From: Pseudomonadota bacterium
GTDB taxonomy: Bacteria > Pseudomonadota > Gammaproteobacteria > Acidiferrobacterales > UBA6901
Length of the DNA stretch: 22,042 nucleotides
Assembly (NCBI GenBank): GCA_021783175.1
Contig: JAJXUF010000048.1
Span: forward strand, 1-22,042
Direction of reading: 5' to 3'
The notes below the pieces were generated by a model, which was given only the letters and a program-made list of their open reading frames with translations, ran no database searches and was not told the DNA's origin. Shown here one piece after another: positions 6,374-14,799 of the stretch (the first letter of the stretch is position 1; every line of letters starts with the position of its first letter). Position numbers and translations under genes: made by a program.

Positions 6374-8922
6374 GAGGCATCCTCCGTTTTTGCGCCAAGG
6401 TTGCGCTGGCATTTGGCTAGGGCGCGGATCATTTCCTCGCCAGTTTGATAGCGCTTGTCGGGATTCTTCTGCAGCGCCTTATCGACTAGGGTGCGAAGAC
6501 AGGGCGCGAGGTCGGCTCGCACGCTGGTGACGTCAGGATGCTTTTCATTGGCAATCTGGAACATCAGGGTAGCCATGGAGTCGCCGTGAAATGGTTGCTG
6601 GCCGGTGAGCAATTCGAACAGCATGACGCCGAGTGAGAAAAGATCTGAGCGCCCGTCGACATGCTTGCCGGCGAGCTGCTCTGGCGACATGTACGAAGGC
6701 GTGCCGAGAATAACACCCGTCTTCGTGCGGCTCGAGGCCGTTATGCGCGCAATGCCGAAATCCGTGACCTTGATCGAATTGGCGGCTGCATCATACATGA
6801 TGTTTGCCGGTTTGATGTCGCGATGAACCACGCCCTGCGCGTGCGCATAGTTGAGCGCGCCGGCCACGGTGCTCGCAATATCAAGAACCTGGGTGGGCGG
6901 CAGCAAGTGGCCGGGCCGCACATAATCTGTGAGATCCCGTCCCTGCAGAAATTCCATGGCAATGTAGGCAAGGTCCTGATCTTCGCCGGCATCATAGATG
7001 GTGACGATGTTCGGGTGATTGAGGCGTCCGGCAGTTTCCGCTTCACGAAAAAAGCGCGACTTCACCTCAGCCAGATCCTCATTGGCAAATTCTTCCGACA
7101 GCGCCACTGTCTTGATGGCCACTACGCGATTGATCTTGGGATCGCGCCCGAGGTAGACGGCGCCCATTGCCCCCTTGCCTAATTCCTTTTCCACTTCGTA
7201 GCGTCCAAGCGTCGGCTTCTGGTCGGTGCCATCCAATACCAACGTACCGCCCGGGCCGGTGCGCGAGCCACCCAGAACCACGGTGCTGTCCGCCTGTTGT
7301 GCGCGCTTGCGCCGCTCGCTCGCATCGCGGAAGCGTGAATTGTGCTGCAGAATGTAGTCGTAGGCAGCAACCGCCTTGTTGATCTGCCGCTTGCGTTCGA
7401 AGTCGAGCGCCAGGTTGTAGATGAGATCGAGCACTGAATCGTCCACCGGCAGCATGCGGAACTTGTCCATGGCCATGTCGAGCTGGCCCTGGCCCTGGAA
7501 GCTCAGGCCGAGCAGGCGGTTGGTTTGGGCGGAATCGGCCGACACCTGGTCCTTCAGACGCTCAACCACAAAGAAGCGCTTGGAGGTGATAAGAAGATGC
7601 CCGAGCAATAGCAACAGCGCCGGCGCTGCCGTGTGCAGCCACAGCTGCTTTTCGATCAGCAGGTACTGTTCGCTGCCGAGCAATCCCACGAAGACCACCA
7701 GCGATACGCCAGCGGCCAGGCCGGCCGGCATGCGCGGCAGCAGAAACATGAGGTACAGCAGAATGAAAAAGTACATGCCAATCGTGGCCAGCGGTGCCCA
7801 CGCCGGGCGCACGTAGAAGTCCTGGTTCAGGATGCTCGCCACATCGTTGGCCGTGATTTCCGGTCCGGACATGGCGTCTGACACTGGCGTCACGCGCGTA
7901 TCGCCGATGCCAACGGCAGTGGCACCTATGAGTACAATCTTGCCGGCGAAAGCCTGCATCGGGACCTTGCCGTTGAGCACGTCGGCGAACGAGTAGGTGG
8001 CGAAAGCCGGATCGTTGGCGCGGTCGCGATAGAATCCGGGATACATACGCAGCGCGCTGTCGGTGAGAATGGACAGGTTGCCCAGGCGCACGCCCTGGCC
8101 GAGATTCACCGTGATGTCGTTCACGCCGAGATTCAGGCTCTTGGCGGCAATAAGCAGTGAGAGCGAGGGATAATAGTCGCCGTAATAATCTACAACCAGC
8201 GGTTCGGTACGCACCGCGCCGTCACGGTCCGGCAGCATGTTGAGGTGTCCGACACCTGCGACATACTGACCGAATTGCGCCAGCGGAGTGGTGACACTGA
8301 CGCCGGTCGGTGGCCCGAAAAAGTCATTCCCCGGCGCGACCACGCGCGCTAAACGGTCGGCGCGGACAAAGGTCGGCATGGCGGCATCCGGTCGACCGAT
8401 CGCTTTACCCAAACGGAAATACATCGGCATCAGCACACCGTGGCTTTGCGCCAAATCCTGCGCGAGCTGCGCGTCGGTATCGAGATTCTGCTGCGCCTGC
8501 GCCAGCACGCCGCGGATTTGGTTTAATTCCTGGTGCGCCGCCTTCGGCGCGTGATCCTGATCGACGATATCCTGCAACTGCTTGATGTAGGCGAGTCCCG
8601 GATCCCGTTGGCTTTCGCTGAGGAAGACCTGCAGCGCAATGACTTTGGCTTGCGCCTGCGACAATTTATCTATGACCTCGCCCAAAATATTGCGCGGCCA
8701 CGGCCAGCGGCCGATCTGGCGAATGCTGTTGTCGTCGATCGCCACAACGGCAATGTTGTCGGTACCGCGCGGACTGCGGGTAGTGAGTTTTACGCCGGTG
8801 TCGTAGGCCAGGTACTCGAGATTGCGGATGAGCGGCAGGCCGCTGAGCACGGCAACAATGAATATCACTCCCAGGACCAGGGCGGCGAACCAGTCCCGTG
8901 TCAGGAAACCCCCTTTGGTCAT
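6370..8922 (-). CDS. CHASE2-domain transmembrane Ser/Thr protein kinase
   Basis: This 850-residue inner-membrane kinase phosphorylates proteins on Ser/Thr in response to a periplasmic signal sensed by CHASE2. The N-terminus has one membrane segment (about 13-33). A large extracytoplasmic CHASE2 domain follows (about 35-365), recognisable by NIAVVAIDDNSIRQIGRWPWPR, RDGAVRTEPLVV, GKIVLIGATAVGIGD and MSGPEITANDVASIL. Three hydrophobic segments come next (about 376-446). A charged, TPR-like stretch (about 465-540) precedes a Hanks-type kinase domain (about 575-840). That domain has GKGAMGAVYLG, the ATP lysine in VAIK (Lys604), HRDIKPANIM (Asp702), DFGIAR (Asp721) and GTPSYMSPEQLAG. All catalytic residues are present. 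It heads a minus-strand operon with a PP2C phosphatase (ATGA overlap) and an FHA protein. CHASE2 more commonly sits on adenylate cyclases and histidine kinases, though CHASE2-Ser/Thr kinase fusions are known. Substrates and ligand are unknown. Confidence 0.95.
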   Translation of the reverse strand: MTKGGFLTRDWFAALVLGVIFIVAVLSGLPLIRNLEYLAYDTGVKLTTRSPRGTDNIAVVAIDDNSIRQIGRWPWPRNILGEVIDKLSQAQAKVIALQVFLSESQRDPGLAYIKQLQDIVDQDHAPKAAHQELNQIRGVLAQAQQNLDTDAQLAQDLAQSHGVLMPMYFRLGKAIGRPDAAMPTFVRADRLARVVAPGNDFFGPPTGVSVTTPLAQFGQYVAGVGHLNMLPDRDGAVRTEPLVVDYYGDYYPSLSLLIAAKSLNLGVNDITVNLGQGVRLGNLSILTDSALRMYPGFYRDRANDPAFATYSFADVLNGKVPMQAFAGKIVLIGATAVGIGDTRVTPVSDAMSGPEITANDVASILNQDFYVRPAWAPLATIGMYFFILLYLMFLLPRMPAGLAAGVSLVVFVGLLGSEQYLLIEKQLWLHTAAPALLLLLGHLLITSKRFFVVERLKDQVSADSAQTNRLLGLSFQGQGQLDMAMDKFRMLPVDDSVLDLIYNLALDFERKRQINKAVAAYDYILQHNSRFRDASERRKRAQQADSTVVLGGSRTGPGGTLVLDGTDQKPTLGRYEVEKELGKGAMGAVYLGRDPKINRVVAIKTVALSEEFANEDLAEVKSRFFREAETAGRLNHPNIVTIYDAGEDQDLAYIAMEFLQGRDLTDYVRPGHLLPPTQVLDIASTVAGALNYAHAQGVVHRDIKPANIMYDAAANSIKVTDFGIARITASSRTKTGVILGTPSYMSPEQLAGKHVDGRSDLFSLGVMLFELLTGQQPFHGDSMATLMFQIANEKHPDVTSVRADLAPCLRTLVDKALQKNPDKRYQTGEEMIRALAKCQRNLGAKTEDAS

Positions 8923-8968
8923 GAATGGATCCGCGGATTCGTTATTGGTCTAGACTGCCTAATATAAA

Positions 8969-8997
8969 TAGATATTACACAATCCCAGAATCCGCAA
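8969..8997 (-). promoter_or_regulatory. Candidate sigma-70 promoter for the kinase operon
   Basis: Read on the minus strand, TTGCGG (8997-8992) lies 17 bases from TATCTA (8974-8969), about 45 bases before the kinase ATG. The surrounding AT-rich stretch offers alternative -10 hexamers (TAATAT, TATATT), so the exact elements are uncertain. It is the only sizeable gap between dapE and the kinase and follows a terminator-like hairpin. Confidence 0.3.
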
Positions 8998-9029
8998 GGA
9001 CTTCAGTACGTAACTGCATAAAAAATCGT

Positions 9030-9054
9030 GGAAAATAACCTGCCCAAGGGCTGG
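9030..9054 (-). terminator. Weak intrinsic terminator after dapE
   Basis: On the minus strand, three bases after the dapE stop, CCAGCCCTTGGGCAGG (9054-9039) folds into a short imperfect hairpin. It is followed at once by TTATTTT (9038-9032). The stem is short, with one mismatch and a tight loop, so termination may be partial and the kinase operon could receive read-through. Confidence 0.35.
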
Positions 9055-9056
9055 AA

Positions 9057-10184
9057 TCAGACCAACAGGCGCTCCAGGGTGCGGGTGTAAACCTGAGATA
9101 GGGATTCGAGGTCGGCTATCGCCACGCATTCATCAATACGGTGGATAGTGGCATTGAGAGGGCCGAATTCGGCGACTTCAGTGCCAGGCGCAGCGATGAA
9201 GCGGCCATCGGAGGTACCGCCGGAGGTGGAAAGATCGGGATTCTGGCCGAGCGTGTCGCGCACAGCCTGGCTCAACGCTTGCACCAGCTGTCCCTTGCCG
9301 GTGAAAAATGGCAGGCCCGACAGATTCCAGTTCAGGTCATAGCGCACGCCGCTTGCCGCAAGCACTTGCTCCACGCGCTGGCGCAGTTCGGCTTCGGTCA
9401 CGGCAGTGGAAAAGCGGAAATTGAATGCCGCGCTAAGCTGTCCCGGGGTCACGTTTTCGGCCCCGGTACCGGCTTGAATGTTCGATACCTGGAAGCTCGT
9501 GGGCGGGAAAAACTCGTTTCCCCGGTCCCATTCCAGGCCGACCAGCGTGTTGAGTGCCGGGGCGAACGCGTGGATTGGATTGTGTCCGGGTTGCGGGTAG
9601 GCGATGTGGCCCTGTACGCCATGGACTGTCAGGCGACCGTTGAGCGAACCGCGTCGGCCGATCTTAATGACATCGCCGAGCGTCTTCTGGCAGGATGGTT
9701 CGCCCACGACGCAAAAGTCGATTTTCCGCCCCCGTGTCTTGAGCCAGTCGACCACCTTGATCGTACCGTCAACCGCCGGGCCTTCCTCATCCGATGTAAT
9801 AAGCAGTCCGATGGCGCCGGCATGTTTCGGCTGGCGCGCGACGAACGCCTCAATCGCGGTGATGAAAGCTGCGAGCGAACCTTTCATATCGGCCGCGCCG
9901 CGGCCGTAGAGAAAACCTTCGCGGATCTGCGGCCTGAAAGGATCGCTTGTCCATGCCTCGAGTGGACCGGTTGGCACCACGTCGGTGTGACCGGCAAACA
10001 CGACGAGCGGCGCGGCCTTGCCGCGTTGTGCCCAGAAATTATGCACCTCGCCAAAGGGCAGGCGATCAATCTGGAAACCGATTTTTTCCAGGCGCGCAAT
10101 CATGATTTCCTGGCAGCCTTCATCGCGCGGCGTCACCGACGGGCGCGCGATAAGATCCATGGCGAGTTTAAGGGTTTCGGACAT
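9057..10184 (-). CDS. dapE: Succinyl-diaminopimelate desuccinylase
   Basis: DapE is a di-zinc M20-family enzyme that hydrolyses N-succinyl-L,L-diaminopimelate to L,L-diaminopimelate and succinate in the succinylase route to meso-DAP and lysine. The 375-residue protein has the normal length. Metal and catalytic residues are in place: [11 protein letters not shown] (His66, Asp68), [10 protein letters not shown] (Asp99), SDEEGPA (Glu133/Glu134), GEPS (Glu162) and a C-terminal His348 in [18 protein letters not shown] is also present. The dimerisation insert around GVQGHIAYP is present. It is the last gene of the dapC-dapD-dapE run, 52 bases after dapD. No strong Shine-Dalgarno sequence is visible. 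Confidence 0.97.
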   Translation of the reverse strand: MSETLKLAMDLIARPSVTPRDEGCQEIMIARLEKIGFQIDRLPFGEVHNFWAQRGKAAPLVVFAGHTDVVPTGPLEAWTSDPFRPQIREGFLYGRGAADMKGSLAAFITAIEAFVARQPKHAGAIGLLITSDEEGPAVDGTIKVVDWLKTRGRKIDFCVVGEPSCQKTLGDVIKIGRRGSLNGRLTVHGVQGHIAYPQPGHNPIHAFAPALNTLVGLEWDRGNEFFPPTSFQVSNIQAGTGAENVTPGQLSAAFNFRFSTAVTEAELRQRVEQVLAASGVRYDLNWNLSGLPFFTGKGQLVQALSQAVRDTLGQNPDLSTSGGTSDGRFIAAPGTEVAEFGPLNATIHRIDECVAIADLESLSQVYTRTLERLLV

Positions 10185-10236
10185 ACGCTAAAGGGGATGC
10201 GCTAGCGCCGCGTGCCGCAATTCAGGTTATTCACTG

Positions 10237-11058
10237 TCAGATATCCCGAAGCAGTTCGTTGATTCCGACCTTGCCGCGCGTTTTTTCGTCAACCTGCTTC
10301 ACGATCACCGCACAGTACAGGCTGTATTTGCCGTCGGAGGAGGGCAGATTACCGGATACAACCACCGAGCCCGCGGGCACGCGCCCGTAGCTGACTTCTC
10401 CGGTCGCGCGGTTGTAGATCTTGGTGCTCTTGCCGATAAATACGCCCATGGAAATCACTGAACCTTCCTCGACGATCACGCCTTCGACGATCTCGGAGCG
10501 CGCGCCGATAAAGCAGTTGTCCTCGATGATGGTGGGCGCGGCCTGCACCGGCTCAAGTACGCCTCCGATACCAACACCGCCCGACAGGTGGACGTTCTTG
10601 CCAATCTGTGCGCACGAACCGACCGTGGCCCAGGTGTCGACCATGCTGCCTTCGTCAACGTAACCGCCGATGTTGACATAACTCGGCATGAGCACGACGT
10701 TGGGCGCGATGAATGCGCCCTTGCGCACGGTGGCGAGCGGCACCACGCGGAAGCCGCCTTCGCGAAAATTCTTCGAATTGTAGTCGGCGAACTTGGACGG
10801 TACCTTGTCGTAGTAATTCGTGTAACCACCCTTGATGAGCGCACTGTCTTCGATGCGGAAATAGAGCAACACTGCCTTCTTCAGCCACTCGTTCACCGCC
10901 CACTGTCCGTTCTTCTTTTCCGCCACACGCGCCTTGCCTGAATCGAGCAGGCTGATGGCTTCGAGCGTTGCGTCCTTGACGTGGGTGTCGACGTTGCGCG
11001 GTGTGATTTCGGCACGCCGTTCGAACGCCTGTTCGATGATGTTCTTGATATCGGTCAT
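10237..11058 (-). CDS. dapD: Tetrahydrodipicolinate N-succinyltransferase
   Basis: DapD uses succinyl-CoA to N-succinylate 2,3,4,5-tetrahydrodipicolinate, opening the succinylase branch of lysine/meso-DAP synthesis. The 273-residue length is typical. The N-terminal helical part contains [24 protein letters not shown]. It is followed by a left-handed beta-helix of imperfect hexapeptide repeats (about 100-240) with the family blocks [46 protein letters not shown] and [14 protein letters not shown]. It lies 18 bases downstream of dapC and 52 bases upstream of dapE, consistent with one operon. An AGGA sits upstream of the ATG at 11058. Confidence 0.98.
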   Translation of the reverse strand: MTDIKNIIEQAFERRAEITPRNVDTHVKDATLEAISLLDSGKARVAEKKNGQWAVNEWLKKAVLLYFRIEDSALIKGGYTNYYDKVPSKFADYNSKNFREGGFRVVPLATVRKGAFIAPNVVLMPSYVNIGGYVDEGSMVDTWATVGSCAQIGKNVHLSGGVGIGGVLEPVQAAPTIIEDNCFIGARSEIVEGVIVEEGSVISMGVFIGKSTKIYNRATGEVSYGRVPAGSVVVSGNLPSSDGKYSLYCAVIVKQVDEKTRGKVGINELLRDI

Positions 11059-11076
11059 GGGTTCAATCCTGTTATG

Positions 11077-12279
11077 TCAGAGCGATTCTACATGATGGCG
11101 CATACGCTGCGCAGCCTCCACGCATTCGGCGAGCGGCGCGACCAGGGCCATGCGCACGCGCTGGCGTCCGGGATTGGCGCCGTTGACGTTGCGTGACAGG
11201 TAGCTGCCGGGCAGAACGAGGACATTTTCGTGCTGGTACAGCCCGCGCGTGAAAGTCTCGTCGTCCTGCGGTGTGCGCGGCCAGAGATAAAAACCGGCGT
11301 CGGGGCGCGTTACTTCCAGCACCGGGGCGAGGATGTCCAGCACGGCGTCGAACTTCGCGCGGTAAAGATCGCGGTTTTCGCGCACATGGACCTCATCACG
11401 CCACACTTTGATACTGACGGCTTGCGCCAGCGACGACAGACTGCAGCCGTGGTAGGTGCGATACAGCAGATACTTGGCCATGATCTCGCCGTCGCCGGCT
11501 ACAAAACCAGAGCGCAGTCCCGGCATGTTGGAGCGCTTGGACAGGCTGTGGAAAGCAAGGCAGCGACGGAAGTCCGCGATGCCTTGCTCGGCTGCGACCT
11601 CAAGGATGCCGGGCGGCGGGCGCGTTTCGTCGAAATAGATCTCGGAGTAGCACTCATCCGACACTATCAGGAAATCGTGACGCTGCGCGAGTTCGATGAC
11701 CCGCGCAAGTTCGGCGCGGCCCATCACTGCGCCGGTGGGATTCCCTGGTGAACACAGAAAAACCATACGGGTGCGTTTCCACACGTCAGCCGGCACCGAA
11801 TCGAAATCCATGCGGTAGTGCGACTCCGCGGTGGTGGACAGGAAATACGGTTCCGCTCCAGCCAGGATCGCCGCTCCCTCGTAGATCTGGTAGAACGGGT
11901 TCGGCATGATGACTACCGGGCGTTCCTTGTCGGCCGGATCGATTACCGCCTGGACGATGGAAAACAGCGCCTCGCGTGTTCCGCTCACCGGCAACACATG
12001 GCGTGCGGGATCCAGTGACACGCGCTCGAGCCGGAAACGGCGATTGGCCCAGTCGGCGATTGCGGCACGAAGCTCCGGCAGGCCGTGCGTGCTTGGATAG
12101 GCGGAAAGCGTCTGGAACTGGGCGTTCATCTCTTCCAAAACGAAGCGCGGTGCTGCATGCTGTGGCTCGCCGATGGAAAGCCGGATAAGCGATTTGCCCG
12201 CAGCAGGCGTGACGCCGCGGGTAAGTTCGGCAAGCTTCTGGAACGGATAGGGTTGCAGACCGGCGAGTCTGGAATTCAT
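11077..12279 (-). CDS. dapC: Succinyldiaminopimelate transaminase
   Basis: DapC is a class I/II PLP aminotransferase that converts N-succinyl-2-amino-6-ketopimelate to N-succinyl-L,L-diaminopimelate with glutamate as donor, between DapD and DapE. The 400-residue sequence has SIGEPQHAAP, a substrate/PLP region SAYPSTHGLPELR and SPGNPTG (Asn180). It also has SDECYSEIYFD (Asp208, Tyr211) and the Schiff-base lysine in SLSKRSNMPGLR (Lys248). It is adjacent to dapD and dapE, which makes the DapC assignment much stronger than sequence similarity to generic aminotransferases would. It starts 54 bases from a divergent permease gene. Confidence 0.95.
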   Translation of the reverse strand: MNSRLAGLQPYPFQKLAELTRGVTPAAGKSLIRLSIGEPQHAAPRFVLEEMNAQFQTLSAYPSTHGLPELRAAIADWANRRFRLERVSLDPARHVLPVSGTREALFSIVQAVIDPADKERPVVIMPNPFYQIYEGAAILAGAEPYFLSTTAESHYRMDFDSVPADVWKRTRMVFLCSPGNPTGAVMGRAELARVIELAQRHDFLIVSDECYSEIYFDETRPPPGILEVAAEQGIADFRRCLAFHSLSKRSNMPGLRSGFVAGDGEIMAKYLLYRTYHGCSLSSLAQAVSIKVWRDEVHVRENRDLYRAKFDAVLDILAPVLEVTRPDAGFYLWPRTPQDDETFTRGLYQHENVLVLPGSYLSRNVNGANPGRQRVRMALVAPLAECVEAAQRMRHHVESL

Positions 12280-12314
12280 TCTGTGCGGCGAAAAGTCATT
12301 ATTAAAGAAAAACG

Positions 12315-12343
12315 ATTATACGGTAAGCCCCCGATGCCATCCA
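12315..12343 (-). promoter_or_regulatory. Candidate promoter for the dap operon
   Basis: On the minus strand a perfect TATAAT occupies 12320-12315, about 35 bases before the dapC start. A weak -35 (TGGATG, 12343-12338) sits 17 bases upstream. It overlaps the first codons of the divergent permease, so transcription of the two may interfere. Only the -10 element is convincing. Confidence 0.35.
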
Positions 12344-13221
12344 AACCCGCTTCATCCGTGCTGCCGGTCATGGCTTTGCTGACCGGCGCGACACTGTGGG
12401 GTGTCATCTGGTACCCCATGCGTCTGCTGCAATCGGCGGGACTCAACGGAATTTGGCTCACCTTGGTGCTCTATGTCAGCGCGCTCGCTTTCAGCCTTCC
12501 GCGCACCGCATCAAGCTGGCGCGAGTTTGCGAAAAACCCGGCGCTGCTTTCGCTGCTCATGCTGGCCGGGGGCTGGACCAACGTGGCTTTCATCGAGGCG
12601 GTGCTGCACGGCAATATCCTGCGCATCTTGCTGCTCTTCTACCTCTCGCCACTTTGGGCGACGCTCATGGGGTGGATCTGGCTGCGCGAGCGAGTCTCGC
12701 GTTATGCCATGGCGAGTCTTCTGCTGGCCATGAGCGGGGCACTCCTTATGTTATGGGATCCGCGCGCCGCCGCCTTCTGGCCGCAGGACACTGCCGACTG
12801 GCTGGCCATCAGCTCCGGGTTCGCGTTCGCATTGGCGAACGTTATCGTGCGCAAGCTCGATTCGGTTTCCATCATAGCCAAGTCGGTGAGCATCTGGGTC
12901 GGCGTCATCCTGGTTGCCGCCGTCATGATTGCAGCTTTGCGACTACCCGTGCCTCACACCGGCGCAGGAGTCTTTGCGGGCGCGGCAGCGCTTGGCCTTT
13001 TCGGCATTTTGCTCATGACCCTCATGGTGCAGTACGGCGTTACCCATATGCCGGTTTACCAGTCGGCGGTGATCATGCTGTTCGAACTTGTGGCGGGTGC
13101 CCTGTCTCAGCACTTGCTTACTACAGAGCACGTCAGTGCACGCGACTGGGCGGGCGGGGTGTTGATTGTCGCGGGCGCGTATCTTTCGGCGCGGGAAGCT
13201 AAAAAAGTAGCGCCAGCGTGA
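12334..13221 (+). CDS. EamA/DMT-family permease
   Basis: This ~295-residue integral membrane protein has about ten hydrophobic segments and the internal two-fold repeat of the drug/metabolite transporter superfamily (EamA, RhaT-like). Visible family-like features are GATLWGVIWYPMRLL near the N-terminus, YLSPLWATLMGWIWLRERVS closing the first half and LFELVAGALSQHLLTTEHVSARDWAGGVLIVAGAYLS closing the second. The substrate cannot be predicted. Members export or import amino acids and other metabolites, and its position divergent to dapC makes an amino-acid-linked role possible but unproven. ATG 12334 was chosen because the reading frame upstream of it lies antisense to dapC and is not hydrophobic. 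The ribosome-binding sequence is weak. Confidence 0.9.
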   Translation: MPSKPASSVLPVMALLTGATLWGVIWYPMRLLQSAGLNGIWLTLVLYVSALAFSLPRTASSWREFAKNPALLSLLMLAGGWTNVAFIEAVLHGNILRILLLFYLSPLWATLMGWIWLRERVSRYAMASLLLAMSGALLMLWDPRAAAFWPQDTADWLAISSGFAFALANVIVRKLDSVSIIAKSVSIWVGVILVAAVMIAALRLPVPHTGAGVFAGAAALGLFGILLMTLMVQYGVTHMPVYQSAVIMLFELVAGALSQHLLTTEHVSARDWAGGVLIVAGAYLSAREAKKVAPA

Positions 13222-13243
13222 GACCTGGCCACAGGCCAATAGG

Positions 13244-13291
13244 GCGGCGCGGTTTAGGCGCCAGATATGCAGTCCGGTCTGCATGCGCCGC
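13244..13291 (+). other. Nested inverted repeats after the permease gene
   Basis: ATGCAG (13267-13272) and CTGCAT (13279-13284) flank TCCGGT. GCGGCGC (13244-13250) can pair with GCGCCGC (13285-13291) around them. The structure begins 22 bases after the permease stop, so it is a candidate terminator. No U-run follows, so intrinsic termination is doubtful. Confidence 0.35.
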
Positions 13292-13320
13292 GAGGGTATA
13301 ACTAAAGATCCGCTAACCCG

Positions 13321-13341
13321 TCGCAAATTGCGATATATAAT
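13321..13341 (+). promoter_or_regulatory. Palindrome abutting a consensus -10 box
   Basis: TCGCAAATTGCGA (13321-13333) is a perfect inverted repeat of TCGCAA around one central base. Two bases later comes a consensus -10 box, TATAAT (13336-13341), 48 bases before the receiver-domain gene. No good -35 hexamer is visible 17 bases upstream. A factor bound to the palindrome would cover the spacer region, so it could either activate a -35-less promoter or repress it. Confidence 0.45.
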
Positions 13342-13389
13342 GATGATATTGATCCCTCATGGTACCCACCGGATATTATCCAAACCCTT

Positions 13390-14595
13390 ATGGCCCGATC
13401 CGCACTGATTGTCGATGATTCGCGTGTGGCGCTCGCCACCCTGAAGCGTATGCTTGAGGCGCATGGGATCGTTGCGGACACAGTGGAATCCGGGCCGGAA
13501 GCGCTCGATTATCTGCACGGCAACGCACCGGGAATAGTGTTTCTGGACCATATGATGCCTGGCATGGATGGTTTCGAGACGCTCGCCGCACTCAAGAATA
13601 ACCGTCAGACGGCGGCCATTCCGGTCATCATGTATACGTCACAAGAAGGCGAGGCCTACATGGCGCAAGCGCTGGCGCTTGGCGCCGTCGGCGTTCTACA
13701 TAAGCCCACCACACCCAATGAGGTAACGCAGATTCTGCGCAGGGTCGAGACGACGCGAACAGCGAACATGGCGTCCACGCCACCCGCGCCGATGGCAAAC
13801 ACGATCGTGCGGCATAGCGCCGCTTCCAGCGCAAATGACGCGTCGCCGGCGTCGGCTGTGGATGCGGCGGGCGCTTCAGAAGGCGGCACCAATCTGGGGC
13901 AGGCACGCGTACTGCTCTACGCAGCACTGGCGTCGGCACTGCTGCTGCCCGGCGCATGGTTTTATCACCGCGATCAGCAAAGCGAACTTCTGCGCAAGCA
14001 GTTACAACAGGAGAACCTGGCGCTCAAGGCGGCCCAAGCAAGTGCGCTCGCCAAGGTCCAGGATGCTGACTCGGCCCGAACCGCGCTCGATGCGAACGAT
14101 CGGCACGATACGAGTTCCCTGCTCGCTACCGTGGCCTGGGTTTTCAACCAGCATGGTCAGTACCCGTTCGGCAGTCTGCCGCTCAACGATGCCCGTATGT
14201 CGCAAGTGCGCGACCTGGTCGCGCGCCTGACCGATGCGGGATTTCAAGGCACCCTGCAAATCACTGTACATAGCGGCGAGTTCTGCATTCAACGCGACGC
14301 GCAAGGCGCAGCCAGGCTGCCGCGTGCCAACCTGCCGCTGTCGCTGTGCGAAATCCGCATGCAGGCGCCGGAGACAGCGGTGCAGATTGGCATGAACGAA
14401 TCGGCGGCATTCTCGCGCTATGTTGCCGACAACGATAACTCCTCCTCGCCTATTCAAATTAGCGTAACTTCCCAGGGAAGCACCGACCCCCTCGTGCCTT
14501 ATCCGCAGGGCAGCAATGCGGTTACCGCCGGCGATTGGAATCGTGTTGCCGCACAGAATCAGCGCGTGGAAATCGCTCTCGTGCCCACGCCCTGA
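13390..14595 (+). CDS. Receiver-domain protein with TM anchor and periplasmic tail
   Basis: This 401-residue protein is of unknown role. Residues 1-120 are a CheY-like receiver domain with the acidic pair Asp9/Asp10, phospho-acceptor Asp53 in FLDHMMPGMDG, Thr83 and Lys105 in LHKP, so phosphorylation is plausible. A low-complexity Ala/Ser/Pro stretch (about 125-168) follows. One membrane segment (about 174-192) leads to a short coiled coil (about 196-232) and a C-terminal region (240-401) that topology places in the periplasm. That region resembles nothing I recognise with certainty. Its last residues (AQNQRVEIALVP) weakly recall the end of OmpA-like peptidoglycan-binding domains. No histidine kinase gene is adjacent. 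A membrane-anchored receiver with its output domain across the membrane is unusual. The start ATG has no clear Shine-Dalgarno sequence. Confidence 0.85.
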   Translation: MARSALIVDDSRVALATLKRMLEAHGIVADTVESGPEALDYLHGNAPGIVFLDHMMPGMDGFETLAALKNNRQTAAIPVIMYTSQEGEAYMAQALALGAVGVLHKPTTPNEVTQILRRVETTRTANMASTPPAPMANTIVRHSAASSANDASPASAVDAAGASEGGTNLGQARVLLYAALASALLLPGAWFYHRDQQSELLRKQLQQENLALKAAQASALAKVQDADSARTALDANDRHDTSSLLATVAWVFNQHGQYPFGSLPLNDARMSQVRDLVARLTDAGFQGTLQITVHSGEFCIQRDAQGAARLPRANLPLSLCEIRMQAPETAVQIGMNESAAFSRYVADNDNSSSPIQISVTSQGSTDPLVPYPQGSNAVTAGDWNRVAAQNQRVEIALVPTP

Positions 14596-14615
14596 AGACG
14601 CGCATCACCGACTTC

Positions 14616-14637
14616 AACGCCCTTTTGGGGAGGCGTT
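14616..14637 (+). terminator. Terminator-like hairpin after the receiver-domain gene
   Basis: AACGCC (14616-14621) pairs with GGCGTT (14632-14637), with possible further pairing inside the C-rich/G-rich loop. It lies 20 bases after the stop codon. The following sequence (GCGCAGCTTGGTTTTG) is only loosely T-rich, so termination strength is uncertain. Confidence 0.35.
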
Positions 14638-14750
14638 GCGCAGCTTGGTTTTGAGTCTGTGCGCTTGCAGGTTTTGGCTGACTGTTAGGCCAGACAACAG
14701 CAGTCGGCACGAATCGGGGCGGAAAGGAGCCGATTCTTGGCACAATCCGT

Positions 14751-14799
14751 CATATATTACGATATATATCTTGTAAAAACACATATATCGTAGTATATG
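14751..14799 (+). promoter_or_regulatory. Long AT-rich inverted repeat, probable HipB operator
   Basis: CATATATTACGATATATAT (14751-14769) and its near-perfect reverse complement (14781-14799) match at 17 of 19 positions around an 11-base spacer. The right arm contains the upstream hipB start codon (ATG 14797). A possible -35, TTGGCA, lies at 14737-14742 with AT-rich -10 candidates in the left arm. HipB-type antitoxins are known to autorepress by binding spaced palindromes in their own promoters, so this is the natural operator candidate. It is much more AT-rich than its surroundings. Confidence 0.6.

Noticed and set aside
9141..10205. Plus-strand open frame of 354 codons over dapE
   Set aside because: Antisense to dapE, which has all metal-binding residues. 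High-GC genes often leave such open antisense frames.
12085..12333. Longer N-terminus for the EamA permease
   Set aside because: The extension is antisense to dapC, is not hydrophobic and would place charged sequence before the first membrane helix.
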